A stretch of 64,000 nucleotides of DNA, from the NCBI RefSeq assembly GCF_019039215.1, contig NZ_JAHNZZ010000001.1, forward strand, positions 1 through 64,000, in the 5' to 3' direction. Made by a program: the position numbers and the translations under genes. The DNA comes from Bacillus sp. FJAT-29790 (lineage in GTDB: Bacteria; Bacillota; Bacilli; Bacillales; Cytobacillaceae). The notes under the pieces are model-generated. The model saw nothing but the letters and a program-made list of their open reading frames with translations. It was not told the origin of the DNA and searched no databases. The stretch's first letter is position 1; each line of letters starts with the position of its first letter. Of this stretch, positions 52,911-61,896 are shown piece after piece.

Positions 52911-54503
52911 ATGAATGTCCCATTATTGTTGACGCAATTTTTGGATCGTGCCGTTTCATTATATGGTTCTAAGAAGGCAATCATTTGCGATGACAGAGTG
53001 TTTACTTACAAGGAACTAAATGAAAGGGTTAACAAGCTGTCACATGGTTTGAAGGCACTTGGGGTGAAAAAAGGAGACCGCGTTGCTTATTTAGCCCCGA
53101 ACACGCTTGAAATGCTGGAAGGGTTTTATGGCATTTTCCAGTTAGGAGCTATTATGGTTCCATTAAATATTCGTTTAAAGCCAGATGATTATGTATTTAT
53201 CTTGAATCATAGTGAAACAAAAGTGTTATTTGTTGATCAGGATTTATATCAATTGATTGTTCCGGTAAAAGAACAATTGAAAACAGTTGAAAAAATCATC
53301 GTCCATTACAAAGAGGATGATTCAGAAGAAACGGATTATGATCAGTGGCTTGAAAGTCAGTCAGAGCAGTCATTTAAGAGGGAAATCTTAGATGAGAATG
53401 ATTTATGCAGCCTATTATATACAAGTGGAACGACTGGGAGCCCAAAAGGAGTAATGCTGACACATCGGAATAACTATTTGCATGCCTTAAGCGCGATGCA
53501 CCATTTACGTGTTCAGGATCAGGACGTATTGCTTCACGTACTGCCTATGTTCCATGTGAATGGCTGGGGTTCGCCTTTTTATTACACAGCGAACGGGGCT
53601 ACGCAAGTATGTTTAAGAAAGGCTTCTCCAGAACATATTTTTGAGGCATTACAAAAACATCAAGTTTCGATTATGCATATGGCGCCGACGGTCCTTAACT
53701 CGCTGCTTCAGCATTTTGAGAAAAGTCAACCGCAGATTGAGCAGTCAGTCCGTGTTGTCATCGCAGGATCGGCCCCACCGCCAGCCTTTGTGACAAGAGT
53801 GGAAAAAGAGCTTGGCTGGGAGTTTTTGCAGGTGTATGGAATGACTGAATCATCCCCATTGAGTACTGTTTCTGCTATTCGATCTCATTTGAGGGATTTA
53901 CCAATAGAGGAGCAATATCGGATGAAGGCAAAGGCCGGCTATCCGATGATTAGCTGCGAAGTGAAGGTAATGAATGAAGATGGACAAGAAGTGGCCCAAA
54001 ACGGAACGGAAATTGGTGAAGTTGTAGTCCGAAGCAATGGGGTAATGAAGGGCTATTGGAAAAATGAAGAGGCTACAATGGAAGCAATCCGGGATGGCTG
54101 GCTACATACAGGTGATATGGCAACTGTCGATGTATACGGAAATATTGATATTGTCGATCGGAAAAAGGATATAATCATAAGCGGTGGTGAGAATATTTCC
54201 TCCATTGAGATTGAGGGCGTATTATACGATCACCCATCCGTCCTAGAGGCAGCTGTCATTGCGGTTCCGCATGAAAAATGGGGAGAGACACCCCATGCGT
54301 TTGTCGTACTTAGAGAAAATCAACATGCATCAGAGCAAGAGATGATTGCCTTTACAAGAGAAAAGCTTGCCCATTTTAAAGCGATTACGGGAGTAACATT
54401 TATCGAAGCACTGCCAAAGACAGCTTCTGGTAAAATTCAAAAAATCCATTTGCGCAATGATTATTGGGAAGAGAGTGGGAGAGAAGGCAGATTTGTAAAT
54501 TGA
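52911..54503 (+). CDS. lcfB: Long-chain fatty acid-CoA ligase
   Basis: A 530-residue acyl-adenylate ligase that activates fatty acids to acyl-CoA. The AMP-binding signature is LLYTSGTTGSPKGVMLTHRN; later motifs are QVYGMTESSP, GWLHTGDMATVD and PKTASGKIQK with the catalytic lysine. It resembles LcfB (YhfL). In B. subtilis yhfL lies near lplJ; here it is downstream of gerPA. ATG 52911 follows GGTGGGGGGAA. No clear FadR box was found in the promoter region. Confidence 0.88.
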   Translation: MNVPLLLTQFLDRAVSLYGSKKAIICDDRVFTYKELNERVNKLSHGLKALGVKKGDRVAYLAPNTLEMLEGFYGIFQLGAIMVPLNIRLKPDDYVFILNHSETKVLFVDQDLYQLIVPVKEQLKTVEKIIVHYKEDDSEETDYDQWLESQSEQSFKREILDENDLCSLLYTSGTTGSPKGVMLTHRNNYLHALSAMHHLRVQDQDVLLHVLPMFHVNGWGSPFYYTANGATQVCLRKASPEHIFEALQKHQVSIMHMAPTVLNSLLQHFEKSQPQIEQSVRVVIAGSAPPPAFVTRVEKELGWEFLQVYGMTESSPLSTVSAIRSHLRDLPIEEQYRMKAKAGYPMISCEVKVMNEDGQEVAQNGTEIGEVVVRSNGVMKGYWKNEEATMEAIRDGWLHTGDMATVDVYGNIDIVDRKKDIIISGGENISSIEIEGVLYDHPSVLEAAVIAVPHEKWGETPHAFVVLRENQHASEQEMIAFTREKLAHFKAITGVTFIEALPKTASGKIQKIHLRNDYWEESGREGRFVN

Positions 54504-54566
54504 CTGGGATTTCTATGAATGAAGGGACTGTCTATTAAACAGTGATAAAAGCTATGTTTTTATTTA

Positions 54567-54760
54567 AAGGCCGTTTTCTAAAAGATTGTTGCTTTTATCA
54601 ACATTGAAAACCGGTGAGTGGATTGGAGCGGAAAGGAATTGACTCCAGCGAGAGATAGAGGAAAAGTCGAGACCCCGCAGACGAAACCTAGAGGAGGCTC
54701 GACTTCCTCCCCGCGGAAAGCAACGGTCATTGTTCCAGATAACAACAAAGTTTACGATCA
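54567..54760. repeat. MITE-like element, family A copy 4 (diverged)
   Basis: Starts AAGGCCGTTTTC and ends AACAACAAAGTTTACGATC. The core keeps GATTGGAGCGGAAAGG, TTGACTCCAGCGAGAGATAG and CTCCCCGCGGAAAGCAAC but differs from copy 1 at many positions. It lies between lcfB and yisK. Confidence 0.7.
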
Positions 54761-54784
54761 ATCAAATAAATTAGGAGTGTTCAA

Positions 54785-55693
54785 ATGAAGTTCGTTACAG
54801 CTGAAATAAGCGGGGAAGCCTTTGTGGGTTTAATGAATGAAACAGACAGAAAGATTCTGCCACTTGGCAAGGCGGCGGAAAAGAAAGATGGCAGCACTGA
54901 TCTACCTTCTGCGATGCAGGAATGCATCGCTTTAGGAGACTCGTTTATTCAAAGCGTACGCAATCTCTTAGACTGGGTGAAAGGAAATCCTGAAGGAGAG
55001 GATTTATACATCCCATTGGATTCAGTAAAATTATTAGCGCCGATTCCGCGTCCGGGAAAAAATATTTTTTGTATCGGCAAAAACTATGCTGATCATGCGA
55101 TTGAAATGGGCAGTAAAGAGGATATTCCCGAGCATATCATGGTGTTTACAAAAGCGCCAACAACGGTCATTGCTGATAAAGAGATGATTCTAAACCATCG
55201 GGATATTACGGAGCAGTTGGACTACGAAGGAGAACTCGCAGTCATTATTGGTAAAAAAGGGAGAGGCATTAAGAAGGAAGAAGCCCTTGATTATGTTTTT
55301 GGCTATACGATCATCAATGATGTGACGGCAAGGGATCTACAATCGCGTCATAAACAGTTTTTTATTGGGAAAAGCCTTGATACAACATGTCCAATGGGGC
55401 CGTGGATTGTTCATTCTTCAACGATTGAAAATCCAAATAAACTAGATATCAAAACAAGTGTAAACGGTGAAATAAGACAAAATTCTAACACAGAAAACTT
55501 TCTTTTTCCGATAGAAGAAATCATTGCTGTTCTTTCAAAGGGAATGACCCTTGAGCCGGGAGATATTATCGCAACAGGAACCCCTGCAGGTGTCGGAAAA
55601 GGCTTCAAACCGCCTCGCTTCCTGCAGCCAGGGGATGCAGTCGAAATTACAGTTGAAAATATTGGGACTCTATCGAATAAAATTGAAGGTTGA
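54785..55693 (+). CDS. yisK: Fumarylacetoacetate hydrolase-family protein, YisK-like
   Basis: A 302-residue FAH-fold enzyme. An N-terminal helical lid region precedes the core: FCIGKNYADHAIEMG, LDYEGELAVIIGKKGRGI (metal-binding Glu), TIINDVTARDLQ, and GDIIATGTPAGVGKGF. B. subtilis YisK (301 residues) has oxaloacetate decarboxylase activity and localises with MreB-like Mbl. The position between gerP and yisL is as in B. subtilis. ATTAGGAGTG precedes the ATG. Confidence 0.88.
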   Translation: MKFVTAEISGEAFVGLMNETDRKILPLGKAAEKKDGSTDLPSAMQECIALGDSFIQSVRNLLDWVKGNPEGEDLYIPLDSVKLLAPIPRPGKNIFCIGKNYADHAIEMGSKEDIPEHIMVFTKAPTTVIADKEMILNHRDITEQLDYEGELAVIIGKKGRGIKKEEALDYVFGYTIINDVTARDLQSRHKQFFIGKSLDTTCPMGPWIVHSSTIENPNKLDIKTSVNGEIRQNSNTENFLFPIEEIIAVLSKGMTLEPGDIIATGTPAGVGKGFKPPRFLQPGDAVEITVENIGTLSNKIEG

Positions 55694-55884
55694 TTTAAGT
55701 TAAATTTAAGGATCCTATGACGATTGTTACGTCAATTTCTATCATAAGGGTGTGAGGATAAATTTGGAAACCAGTGGCTCGCTACCATGTAAGAACGATA
55801 TTTCCTTACATTTTTTGTGGTGAAGCATGGCTTCATGGATGACTAACGGGCAGGATAGAGTAATAAAATGACAATAATTAATCA

Positions 55885-55928
55885 ATATCAAACAAGGAGT
55901 AGTAGACAAACTGCTCCTTGTTTGATTA
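55885..55928. terminator. Bidirectional terminator between yisK and the tetR-type gene
   Basis: A 13-bp perfect stem, ATCAAACAAGGAG / CTCCTTGTTTGAT, lies between convergent genes. The rest of 55694-55884 shows no gene. Confidence 0.75.
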
Positions 55929-55948
55929 AGTTGCTTTTAAGATATTGA

Positions 55949-56494
55949 TTATAGATTCCTATCTAATAATATTCCTGCTTGCTCTGCCATGACGTGAGGG
56001 GGATAAGGCATCCCATTCTTGAACCACCATTCCACTGACCCAACAATTGCCGCTCCAAAAAATTGAACAATAAAATCCTCACTTAATCCGTGATTTTTCC
56101 CTCCTGTTACATTCACTTCATTCTTTAGCTCTTTTACGACAAACTCTAGGAACCGATTGCGAAAAAAAGGGACTTCTTTGTTCGCTAACATTGTTGAAAA
56201 GAATAAAAAATTACGTTCAAAGTATTCGAACCATATACGGTTTGCATTTACAAAATCTATTTCAGCTGCTGATTCGCACAATTCTCGCAACCTGTTAATA
56301 TGTTCTTCAATGAGTTTATCTAGTAGATCAAATTTATCCATGTAATGGTGATAAACGGTTCTTCGCCCAACATTTGCTTTATCAGAAATATCCTTTATCG
56401 TAATTTTATCGAAATTTTTTTCAGACATCAGTTCAATAAAGGCTTTTTTTATTGCTTCTTGGGATTTGAGTATTCTTCTATCCACCATAGACAT
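55949..56494 (-). CDS. TetR-family regulator
   Basis: A 181-residue TetR regulator. The HTH is at residues 8-50 (LKSQEAIKKAFIELMSEKNF, then ITIKDISDKANVGRRTVYHH). The C-terminal domain contains FFGAAIVGSVEWWFKNGMPY, typical of the TetR_C_33/DhaS-like subgroup. The ATG at 56494 follows GGTGA; the frame is open 13 codons further. It is divergent from the metallo-beta-lactamase-fold gene, which is its likely target. The ligand is unknown. Confidence 0.85.
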   Translation of the reverse strand: MSMVDRRILKSQEAIKKAFIELMSEKNFDKITIKDISDKANVGRRTVYHHYMDKFDLLDKLIEEHINRLRELCESAAEIDFVNANRIWFEYFERNFLFFSTMLANKEVPFFRNRFLEFVVKELKNEVNVTGGKNHGLSEDFIVQFFGAAIVGSVEWWFKNGMPYPPHVMAEQAGILLDRNL

Positions 56495-56816
56495 TCTGAG
56501 AGTCACCAAACTTTCTTGAAAATAATTACACAAGTTTAATCAATATGTGCATTAAGGCACAAAACGTGGTCATTTGATTATTGAAGAAATCCTGTTTTTA
56601 TTTTAAATTATACACATATGCGCGATATTGCACCATTATGTATTATTCTGCTAACATCAAATTTATGTAGCTTCGAGATAATAGAAGAAAATTACATGAA
56701 AAAAGGGTTTGAAATGTCAAATATAGAAGGACTACACCCCACATAGAGGATGATTGGGGATTTTGCACCAAAACTTGTTCTTGCAACAAATGTTAAGAAA
56801 GGAATTGTGAAAAAAA
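56495..56816. other. Intergenic region between divergent tetR-type and MBL-fold genes
   Basis: AT-rich, 322 bp, with no ORF I can support. GTGC-N6-GCAC occurs at about 56547 and an imperfect palindrome around ACACATATGC / GCACCATTATGT near 56608-56640. Either could be a repressor site, but neither is strong enough to call. Confidence 0.4.
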
Positions 56817-57914
56817 GTGATATATTTATTCATTTTTTTCGTTGTATTATGTGTTGTCTTTTCATTGTTTATTAACTTACATCCAGCATTCGGCGGGAAC
56901 CCTAGTAAAGAACAAAAAGAAGTGTATGAGAAGTTTGATAATTATGACAAAGGTAAATTTGTTAATCAGATGCCAACAAGGTTGAATATGAGTTTAGCTG
57001 ATTACTTCTCTCTGATGAAGGAGTCTATTTCAGGTCGTAAAGATCGCAATCCTGCCGGTCAAGTTTCTGTCGCAGAGATTGATTGGAACAAAATTAAAAG
57101 TGAAGAAGATAGTTTAACTTGGTTTGGGCATTCTGCTTTTTTACTCAGTATCGATAACAAAAAGATCCTTGTAGACCCCATGTTAGGTCCAGTAGCTTCA
57201 CCCGTTTCTTTTGCAGGAAGCAAACGCTACAGTGAAGATATGTTGCATATTATCGATAGAATGCCGCCTATTGATGCCGTCTTCATTACCCATGATCATT
57301 ACGATCACCTAGATTATCCATCCATTCGAAAGCTGAAGGAAAAGGTCGGTCAATTCTTCGTTCCTTATGGTGTAAGTGCTCACTTGATCCGATGGGGAGT
57401 TGCAAAAGAAAACATAACAGAATTTAATTGGTGGGATGAAACGGAGTTCCAAGGTTTAACGGTTGCATTCACTCCATCCAAACACTTCTCTGGAAGAGGG
57501 CTTTTTAATCGGGATACGACGTTATGGGGTGGTTGGGTCATTCTTGGTAAAGATACCCGTTTCTATACCAGTGGGGATGGTGGTTATGATTCACAATTCA
57601 AGGAAATCGGGCAAAAATACGGACCTTTTGACATCACTTTAATTGAAGGCGGTCAATACGACCGACGTTGGTCTTGGGTTCATATGACACCAGAACAAGC
57701 TGTACAGGCTAATTTAAATGTAAATGGGAAGAATATGATGTTAGTTCATTGGGGAGCTTTTACGCTTGCTTATCACAGTTGGACAGAACCTATAGATCGC
57801 GCATTAATAGAGGCAAAGAAAGCAGAACGGAATCTCATCGCCCCTAAAATTGGTGAAACTGTTCGATTAACTGGAGAGCTATCTGTTCCTGTCTCATCAT
57901 GGTGGAAAATGTAA
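56817..57914 (+). CDS. Membrane-anchored metallo-beta-lactamase-fold hydrolase (NAPE-PLD-like)
   Basis: A 365-residue protein with one N-terminal hydrophobic segment (residues 2-22) and an MBL domain. The metal motif is FITHDHYDHLDYPSI, with further ligands in TPSKHFSGRG, TSGDGGYD and LVHWGAFTLAYH. WFGHSAFLLSIDNKKILVDP is the family start block of the N-acyl-phosphatidylethanolamine phospholipase D-like/UlaG-like group. The GTG start follows GAAAGGAATT at rather long spacing. The substrate is unknown. It is probably controlled by the divergent TetR. The pair interrupts the B. subtilis yisK-yisL neighbourhood. Confidence 0.82.
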   Translation: MIYLFIFFVVLCVVFSLFINLHPAFGGNPSKEQKEVYEKFDNYDKGKFVNQMPTRLNMSLADYFSLMKESISGRKDRNPAGQVSVAEIDWNKIKSEEDSLTWFGHSAFLLSIDNKKILVDPMLGPVASPVSFAGSKRYSEDMLHIIDRMPPIDAVFITHDHYDHLDYPSIRKLKEKVGQFFVPYGVSAHLIRWGVAKENITEFNWWDETEFQGLTVAFTPSKHFSGRGLFNRDTTLWGGWVILGKDTRFYTSGDGGYDSQFKEIGQKYGPFDITLIEGGQYDRRWSWVHMTPEQAVQANLNVNGKNMMLVHWGAFTLAYHSWTEPIDRALIEAKKAERNLIAPKIGETVRLTGELSVPVSSWWKM

Positions 57915-58085
57915 ATTGAGAAAAACAGGGCATAGCTTTGATATTTTGACTTCTCGGTACGCACAAACTGGAGCAATAAAGGAAGCATATAATCCCAATA
58001 GCTATTACTATAAACACCTTAAGTTTAGGATTTTCCTTTTAGATATGATATGATGTAAACGAAATTTTATTTAGGAGGCCGTGAA

Positions 58086-58442
58086 ATGATACATGCTCAT
58101 ATCACAACGTGGGTTGTAGCACTTGTTTTATTTTTCGTTGCAATTGGATTAAATAAAAGTGGCAAAGCAAAAGGCTTAAAAGTTGTTCAAATGATTTTAA
58201 GACTTTTTTATTTGCTAATTATCGGTACAGGGGTTTGGATCTTAAGCTCGATTCATAGCATTGATACCCTCTATGTAATAAAATCATTAGTCGGCATTTT
58301 GGTTATCGGCATGATGGAAATGATCATTGTTCGGTCGGTAAAAGGAAAGAACACAGCGATTTTTTGGCTGCTGTTTATTGTTTCCTTTGTTCTTGTTCTT
58401 TATTTAGGCTTTATTAAACTGCCATTAACTTTCCTTCCCTAA
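58086..58442 (+). CDS. yisL: YisL family membrane protein (DUF1516)
   Basis: A 118-residue protein with four hydrophobic segments. MIHAHITTWVVALVLFFVAI and the two central segments VVQMILRLFYLLIIGTGVWI and LVGILVIGMMEMIIV are characteristic of YisL. The function is unknown. AGGAGGCCGTGAA precedes the ATG. Its position after yisK agrees with B. subtilis. Confidence 0.88.
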   Translation: MIHAHITTWVVALVLFFVAIGLNKSGKAKGLKVVQMILRLFYLLIIGTGVWILSSIHSIDTLYVIKSLVGILVIGMMEMIIVRSVKGKNTAIFWLLFIVSFVLVLYLGFIKLPLTFLP

Positions 58443-58472
58443 AGAAATTAAAATAAAATAGTTAATAATCCC

Positions 58473-58505
58473 TGAAAAGTTGCTGATAAGGCAGCTTTTT
58501 CTTTA
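58473..58505 (+). terminator. Terminator after yisL
   Basis: GAAAAGTTGC pairs with GCAGCTTTTTC (one mismatch) around TGATAAG and is followed by TTTATTTTG. Confidence 0.65.
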
Positions 58506-58594
58506 TTTTGACATGTCATGATTACTAGATTTATGGTATTTTTAACATGATGAGGAATATGTTGCAAAAATTAACTTAACTAGTGGTGGTTCGA

Positions 58595-60664
58595 ATGGCT
58601 AAAACAATAACTTGTCTTTATGAAGATAATGAGCAATTAAATAGTTTCATAGAAAAACACAATCTTTGCGGACATCAGAACCTGCTTGTTCAAGTATTTT
58701 CAGGTAGAACAGACAGGTCTTTTCTCCTGCAACTGCAAAATATAATAAGAGCGATGATTCCTTTAGCGAAGGTCATAGGATGGGCAACTGCTGGGGAAAA
58801 AAATAAAGATCAAATGACTGAAAACGAAGTGGTCCTTTCTTTTACAATTTTTGAGAAAATAGATTTGAAAAGGGTTTTCCTGCAGCAAGATTTCTTTGAA
58901 AACGGATTTGAAATGGGGGAAAGCTTTACACGCTTTATAGAAGCAACAAATAGCGAGTTTCTTATACTGAATGAGAGTTTAAAAGTATCTGAGCAACATT
59001 TTAAATCTCTTTTTGACAATAATGATGATTTTGTTTATTCAACGGATTTGCATGGCAATATTACAAGTGTCAACCCAGCTTTTGAAAAAACGTTCGGATA
59101 CAATATAAATGAAATCATTGGACAATCAGCAGTTAAATATGTCATGAGTGAGGATGTTCCCAAGGTCAAGATGTATTTTTATAAAGCTATAAATGGGAAA
59201 GAACAACACTATAATCTTAATCTCAAATCTAAGTTAGGGGTCATAAATTTTTTCCATATTAAAAACCTTCCGATTACAGTCAATGGGGAATGCGTAGGTG
59301 TTTATGTCATCGGGAGAAATATGACAGAGCAAAAGAAAATAGAAGAGAAAATAACAGAGTTAGCTTTTTTTGACCTAGAGACAGGGCTCCCAAACCGAAC
59401 GAAATTCACAGAACAGCTTGAAATGATGCTGTTAAGCGCGAAAAAGCTAAAGCAGGTGCTCGCGGTTCTTTCCATTGATATCGATCGTTTTAAGATCATT
59501 AATGATAGCCTAGGTCATTTTGCGGGCGATATGATTTTAAAGGAAATGGCAAATCGAATTGAAAAAAGCCTTCCAAGCGGGGCTTATATTGGAAGGTTTG
59601 GCGGCGATAAATTTACAGTGATTCTATCAAAGGATATTCATGTCGAAGCAGTGATGAATACAGCCAAAAACATTCTTAATAAAATTGCCAACCCTGTTTT
59701 TTTTGAAGACCAAGATTTCTATGTGACTGCGAGTATAGGTGTAAGCCTTTATCCAGAAGATGGATTAGATGAACATGCTCTATTGAAAAATGCGGACATA
59801 GCAACGAATCGTTCAAAAGTTCAAGGGGGTAACCGAGTTACTTTCTTTTCAACCGAAATGAATGACCAGGCAATGATCAGATTTGAACTGGAAAGTTATT
59901 TAAGGAAGGCTCTCCCGAAAAAGGAATTTTATTTAATGTTTCAGCCATTGATTCATTTGGATACCGGGGAGATATTCGGAAGCGAGGCATTGATCCGCTG
60001 GAATCATCCTAAGCTTGGTATCGTATCACCGGCAGAGTTCATTCCATTAGCTGAAGAAACGGGACTAATACAAGAAATCGGCAACTGGGTACTTATGACA
60101 GCGTGTAAGCAAAATAAAAAATGGCAATCCCTCGGATACGGAAATTTATCTATTTCAGTCAATGTATCGGCCCACCAGTTTCAACAGCCTGATTTCTTGA
60201 AAGAGGTAAAAAGAGCATTGACGGAATCAAAACTTGAGCCTCAATACTTAACATTGGAGTTAACTGAGAGTACGATGCTCAGGGATGTTAATTATAGCAT
60301 TCTAGTTATGAAGGCATTGCAAAAACTTGGTGTAAAGGTGTCAATCGATGATTTTGGAACAGGATATTCTTCGTTAAGTTACTTGAAGGATTTACCGATT
60401 GACACGTTAAAAATTGATCGCTCCTTCATCAATAATCTTCGGATCAATACATCTGATATTGCGATCGTCAAAGCGATCATTACGATGGGCCACGGCTTAG
60501 ACGTCGAAATTGTGGCCGAAGGAGTCGAAACAAAAGAACAAATCGACCTTCTGAAAGAATTAAAATGCCAATATGCACAAGGTTTTTATCTTCATAGGCC
60601 GCTTATGATAGATGATTTTGAAATAGGATTGAGTAAAGTGGGAAAAGGTACTAGTATCAATTAA
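58595..60664 (+). CDS. Truncated-FIST / PAS / degenerate GGDEF / EAL protein
   Basis: A 689-residue cytosolic signalling protein. Residues 1-124 are the start of a FIST sensory domain (GRTDRSFLLQLQNIIRAMIP, GWATAGE, VVLSFTIFEK). It stops abruptly and runs into a linker and PAS domain (about 132-245, SLFDNNDDFVYSTDLHGNIT). The GGDEF domain (260-420) has GGDKF in place of GGDEF, so cyclase activity is unlikely. The EAL domain (435-680) keeps SEALIRW, LELTEST, DDFGTGYSSL and AEGVET, so c-di-GMP hydrolysis is likely. ATG 58595 has AGTGGTGG upstream. Confidence 0.9.
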   Translation: MAKTITCLYEDNEQLNSFIEKHNLCGHQNLLVQVFSGRTDRSFLLQLQNIIRAMIPLAKVIGWATAGEKNKDQMTENEVVLSFTIFEKIDLKRVFLQQDFFENGFEMGESFTRFIEATNSEFLILNESLKVSEQHFKSLFDNNDDFVYSTDLHGNITSVNPAFEKTFGYNINEIIGQSAVKYVMSEDVPKVKMYFYKAINGKEQHYNLNLKSKLGVINFFHIKNLPITVNGECVGVYVIGRNMTEQKKIEEKITELAFFDLETGLPNRTKFTEQLEMMLLSAKKLKQVLAVLSIDIDRFKIINDSLGHFAGDMILKEMANRIEKSLPSGAYIGRFGGDKFTVILSKDIHVEAVMNTAKNILNKIANPVFFEDQDFYVTASIGVSLYPEDGLDEHALLKNADIATNRSKVQGGNRVTFFSTEMNDQAMIRFELESYLRKALPKKEFYLMFQPLIHLDTGEIFGSEALIRWNHPKLGIVSPAEFIPLAEETGLIQEIGNWVLMTACKQNKKWQSLGYGNLSISVNVSAHQFQQPDFLKEVKRALTESKLEPQYLTLELTESTMLRDVNYSILVMKALQKLGVKVSIDDFGTGYSSLSYLKDLPIDTLKIDRSFINNLRINTSDIAIVKAIITMGHGLDVEIVAEGVETKEQIDLLKELKCQYAQGFYLHRPLMIDDFEIGLSKVGKGTSIN

Positions 60665-60669
60665 TCAGT

Positions 60670-60703
60670 ATGTGAAGCCTGCCCTTTAGGCAGGCTTCTT
60701 ACT
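60670..60703 (+). terminator. Terminator after the GGDEF/EAL gene
   Basis: GAAGCCTGCC pairs perfectly with GGCAGGCTTC around CTTTA and is followed by TTACTTAC. From here to 60968 no gene is supported; a 64-codon ORF at 60754 lacks a ribosome site. Confidence 0.85.
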
Positions 60704-60968
60704 TACTTACATTCATTATGTTAGTTTGGTAATTTATCCTTAAAGATTTATTATTGTCTATTGTGGTGTTAATACGCCTAAAATGCAATACCGAGCTCAT
60801 ACCCTACAAGCTGCCTGATGAAATAACTTGTCTAACTTTATGGGGTCAGTTCAATTTCATTTCCGAAATGAACTGCTTTTTTATTAACTATAATAAATAT
60901 TTTTTGTATGCGGGTACCTCAAAAGAGAAGGGGAAGGACTCGATCTGAATCATTATCGTAATTTCTAC

Positions 60969-61532
60969 CTATGACGAGATTTTTTCAATAATCATTCTTT
61001 TCCCGCTGTTTAATGTAAATTCGAAGCGATCATTTGTTTTTTCGAAATAGCTAAAATGGTGCTGGACATTGCAGATATGCTCTTGGTTATCAAAAACAAT
61101 AAAATTAACCCCGCTCTTTCTCTCGCTGGCATCGAGAAAGGATAATTGGTTGTAACAATAAATACAATCATAGACAGAAAATTGTAAGGAATTTAATGTC
61201 GTAATAAATTGAAAAAAAGCATCATCATTCATTTCATCTAATAATTTTTCTAAAGAAAAGACAAGAAGCTTGCGGATGCGGACACTGTCCTGATCTTTCA
61301 GATGAAAGATTTCATCTGAAAAAGCTAATTTGCCATCTTCAAATAAAATCCCTTTTTTCCAGCGCTTAAATCGAAATAGCTCAATTTCTTGGTGAAGGAA
61401 TTCATCTAATAAAGATGCTTCTTCTGTTTCCTTATCAAAAAACACCCACTGATTATTAATAAATTCGATTGTCCCTTCAGTAAATGCTCGATTTTGGTAC
61501 TCTATTAGTTTCATTCGCTGCTGTCTATTCAT
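60969..61532 (-). CDS. Uncharacterised protein, probably DUF2777 family
   Basis: A 187-residue soluble protein beginning MNRQQRMKLIEYQNRAFTEG and containing FINNQWVFFDKETEEASLLD. A charged middle part and a C-terminal half with DCIYCYNQLSFLDASE (CxxC-like) follow. I recall this N-terminal pattern from the Bacillus DUF2777 family but cannot confirm it. There is no membrane segment or signal peptide. ATGGAGG lies 6 nt before the ATG. The function is unknown. Confidence 0.75.
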   Translation of the reverse strand: MNRQQRMKLIEYQNRAFTEGTIEFINNQWVFFDKETEEASLLDEFLHQEIELFRFKRWKKGILFEDGKLAFSDEIFHLKDQDSVRIRKLLVFSLEKLLDEMNDDAFFQFITTLNSLQFSVYDCIYCYNQLSFLDASERKSGVNFIVFDNQEHICNVQHHFSYFEKTNDRFEFTLNSGKRMIIEKISS

Positions 61533-61763
61533 AAAAAACCTCCATTTGCTTCCCTCACAATCTTTTTAGACAGTTTTCTCTATTTTTATAACCCCATGAG
61601 AGGCAAATACCCTTTATCTTAGATATCCGAAAATTACTCCTTATAAAAGGATATTCCTTTTACGGACATTCTGATACAAAATACAGATAGCTATCCCTAT
61701 TTCCGCTAAGAATTGTTTGACGGAAGGGGGGAGAAAAGGCTACTCTTAAAGGGTTGAACTTTA

Positions 61764-61833
61764 ACTTTATTCAGCAGAAGTCTCTTAACGATATAAGTGG
61801 AGAGATGGACGCAAATACGCCAAGGCGAATTTG
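61764..61833 (+). repeat. Family C repeat, short copy 4
   Basis: Begins ACTTTATTCAGCAGAAGTC, reads ACGATATAAGTGGAGAGATG, then jumps directly to the terminal palindrome CAAATACGCC-AA-GGCGAATTTG. It ends 64 bp before the GH13 gene. The rest of 61533-61896 is AT-rich with no gene seen. Confidence 0.75.
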
Positions 61834-61896
61834 GTGGTAAGCAAAGCCTATTAACAAAATGGCTTTTGGATTTTTTAAGGAGGAAGAGGAGCGGCG

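Noticed and set aside
60754-60948. 64-codon plus-strand ORF after the GGDEF/EAL gene
   Set aside because: No ribosome binding site, no recognisable motif, and it lies in otherwise AT-rich spacer DNA.
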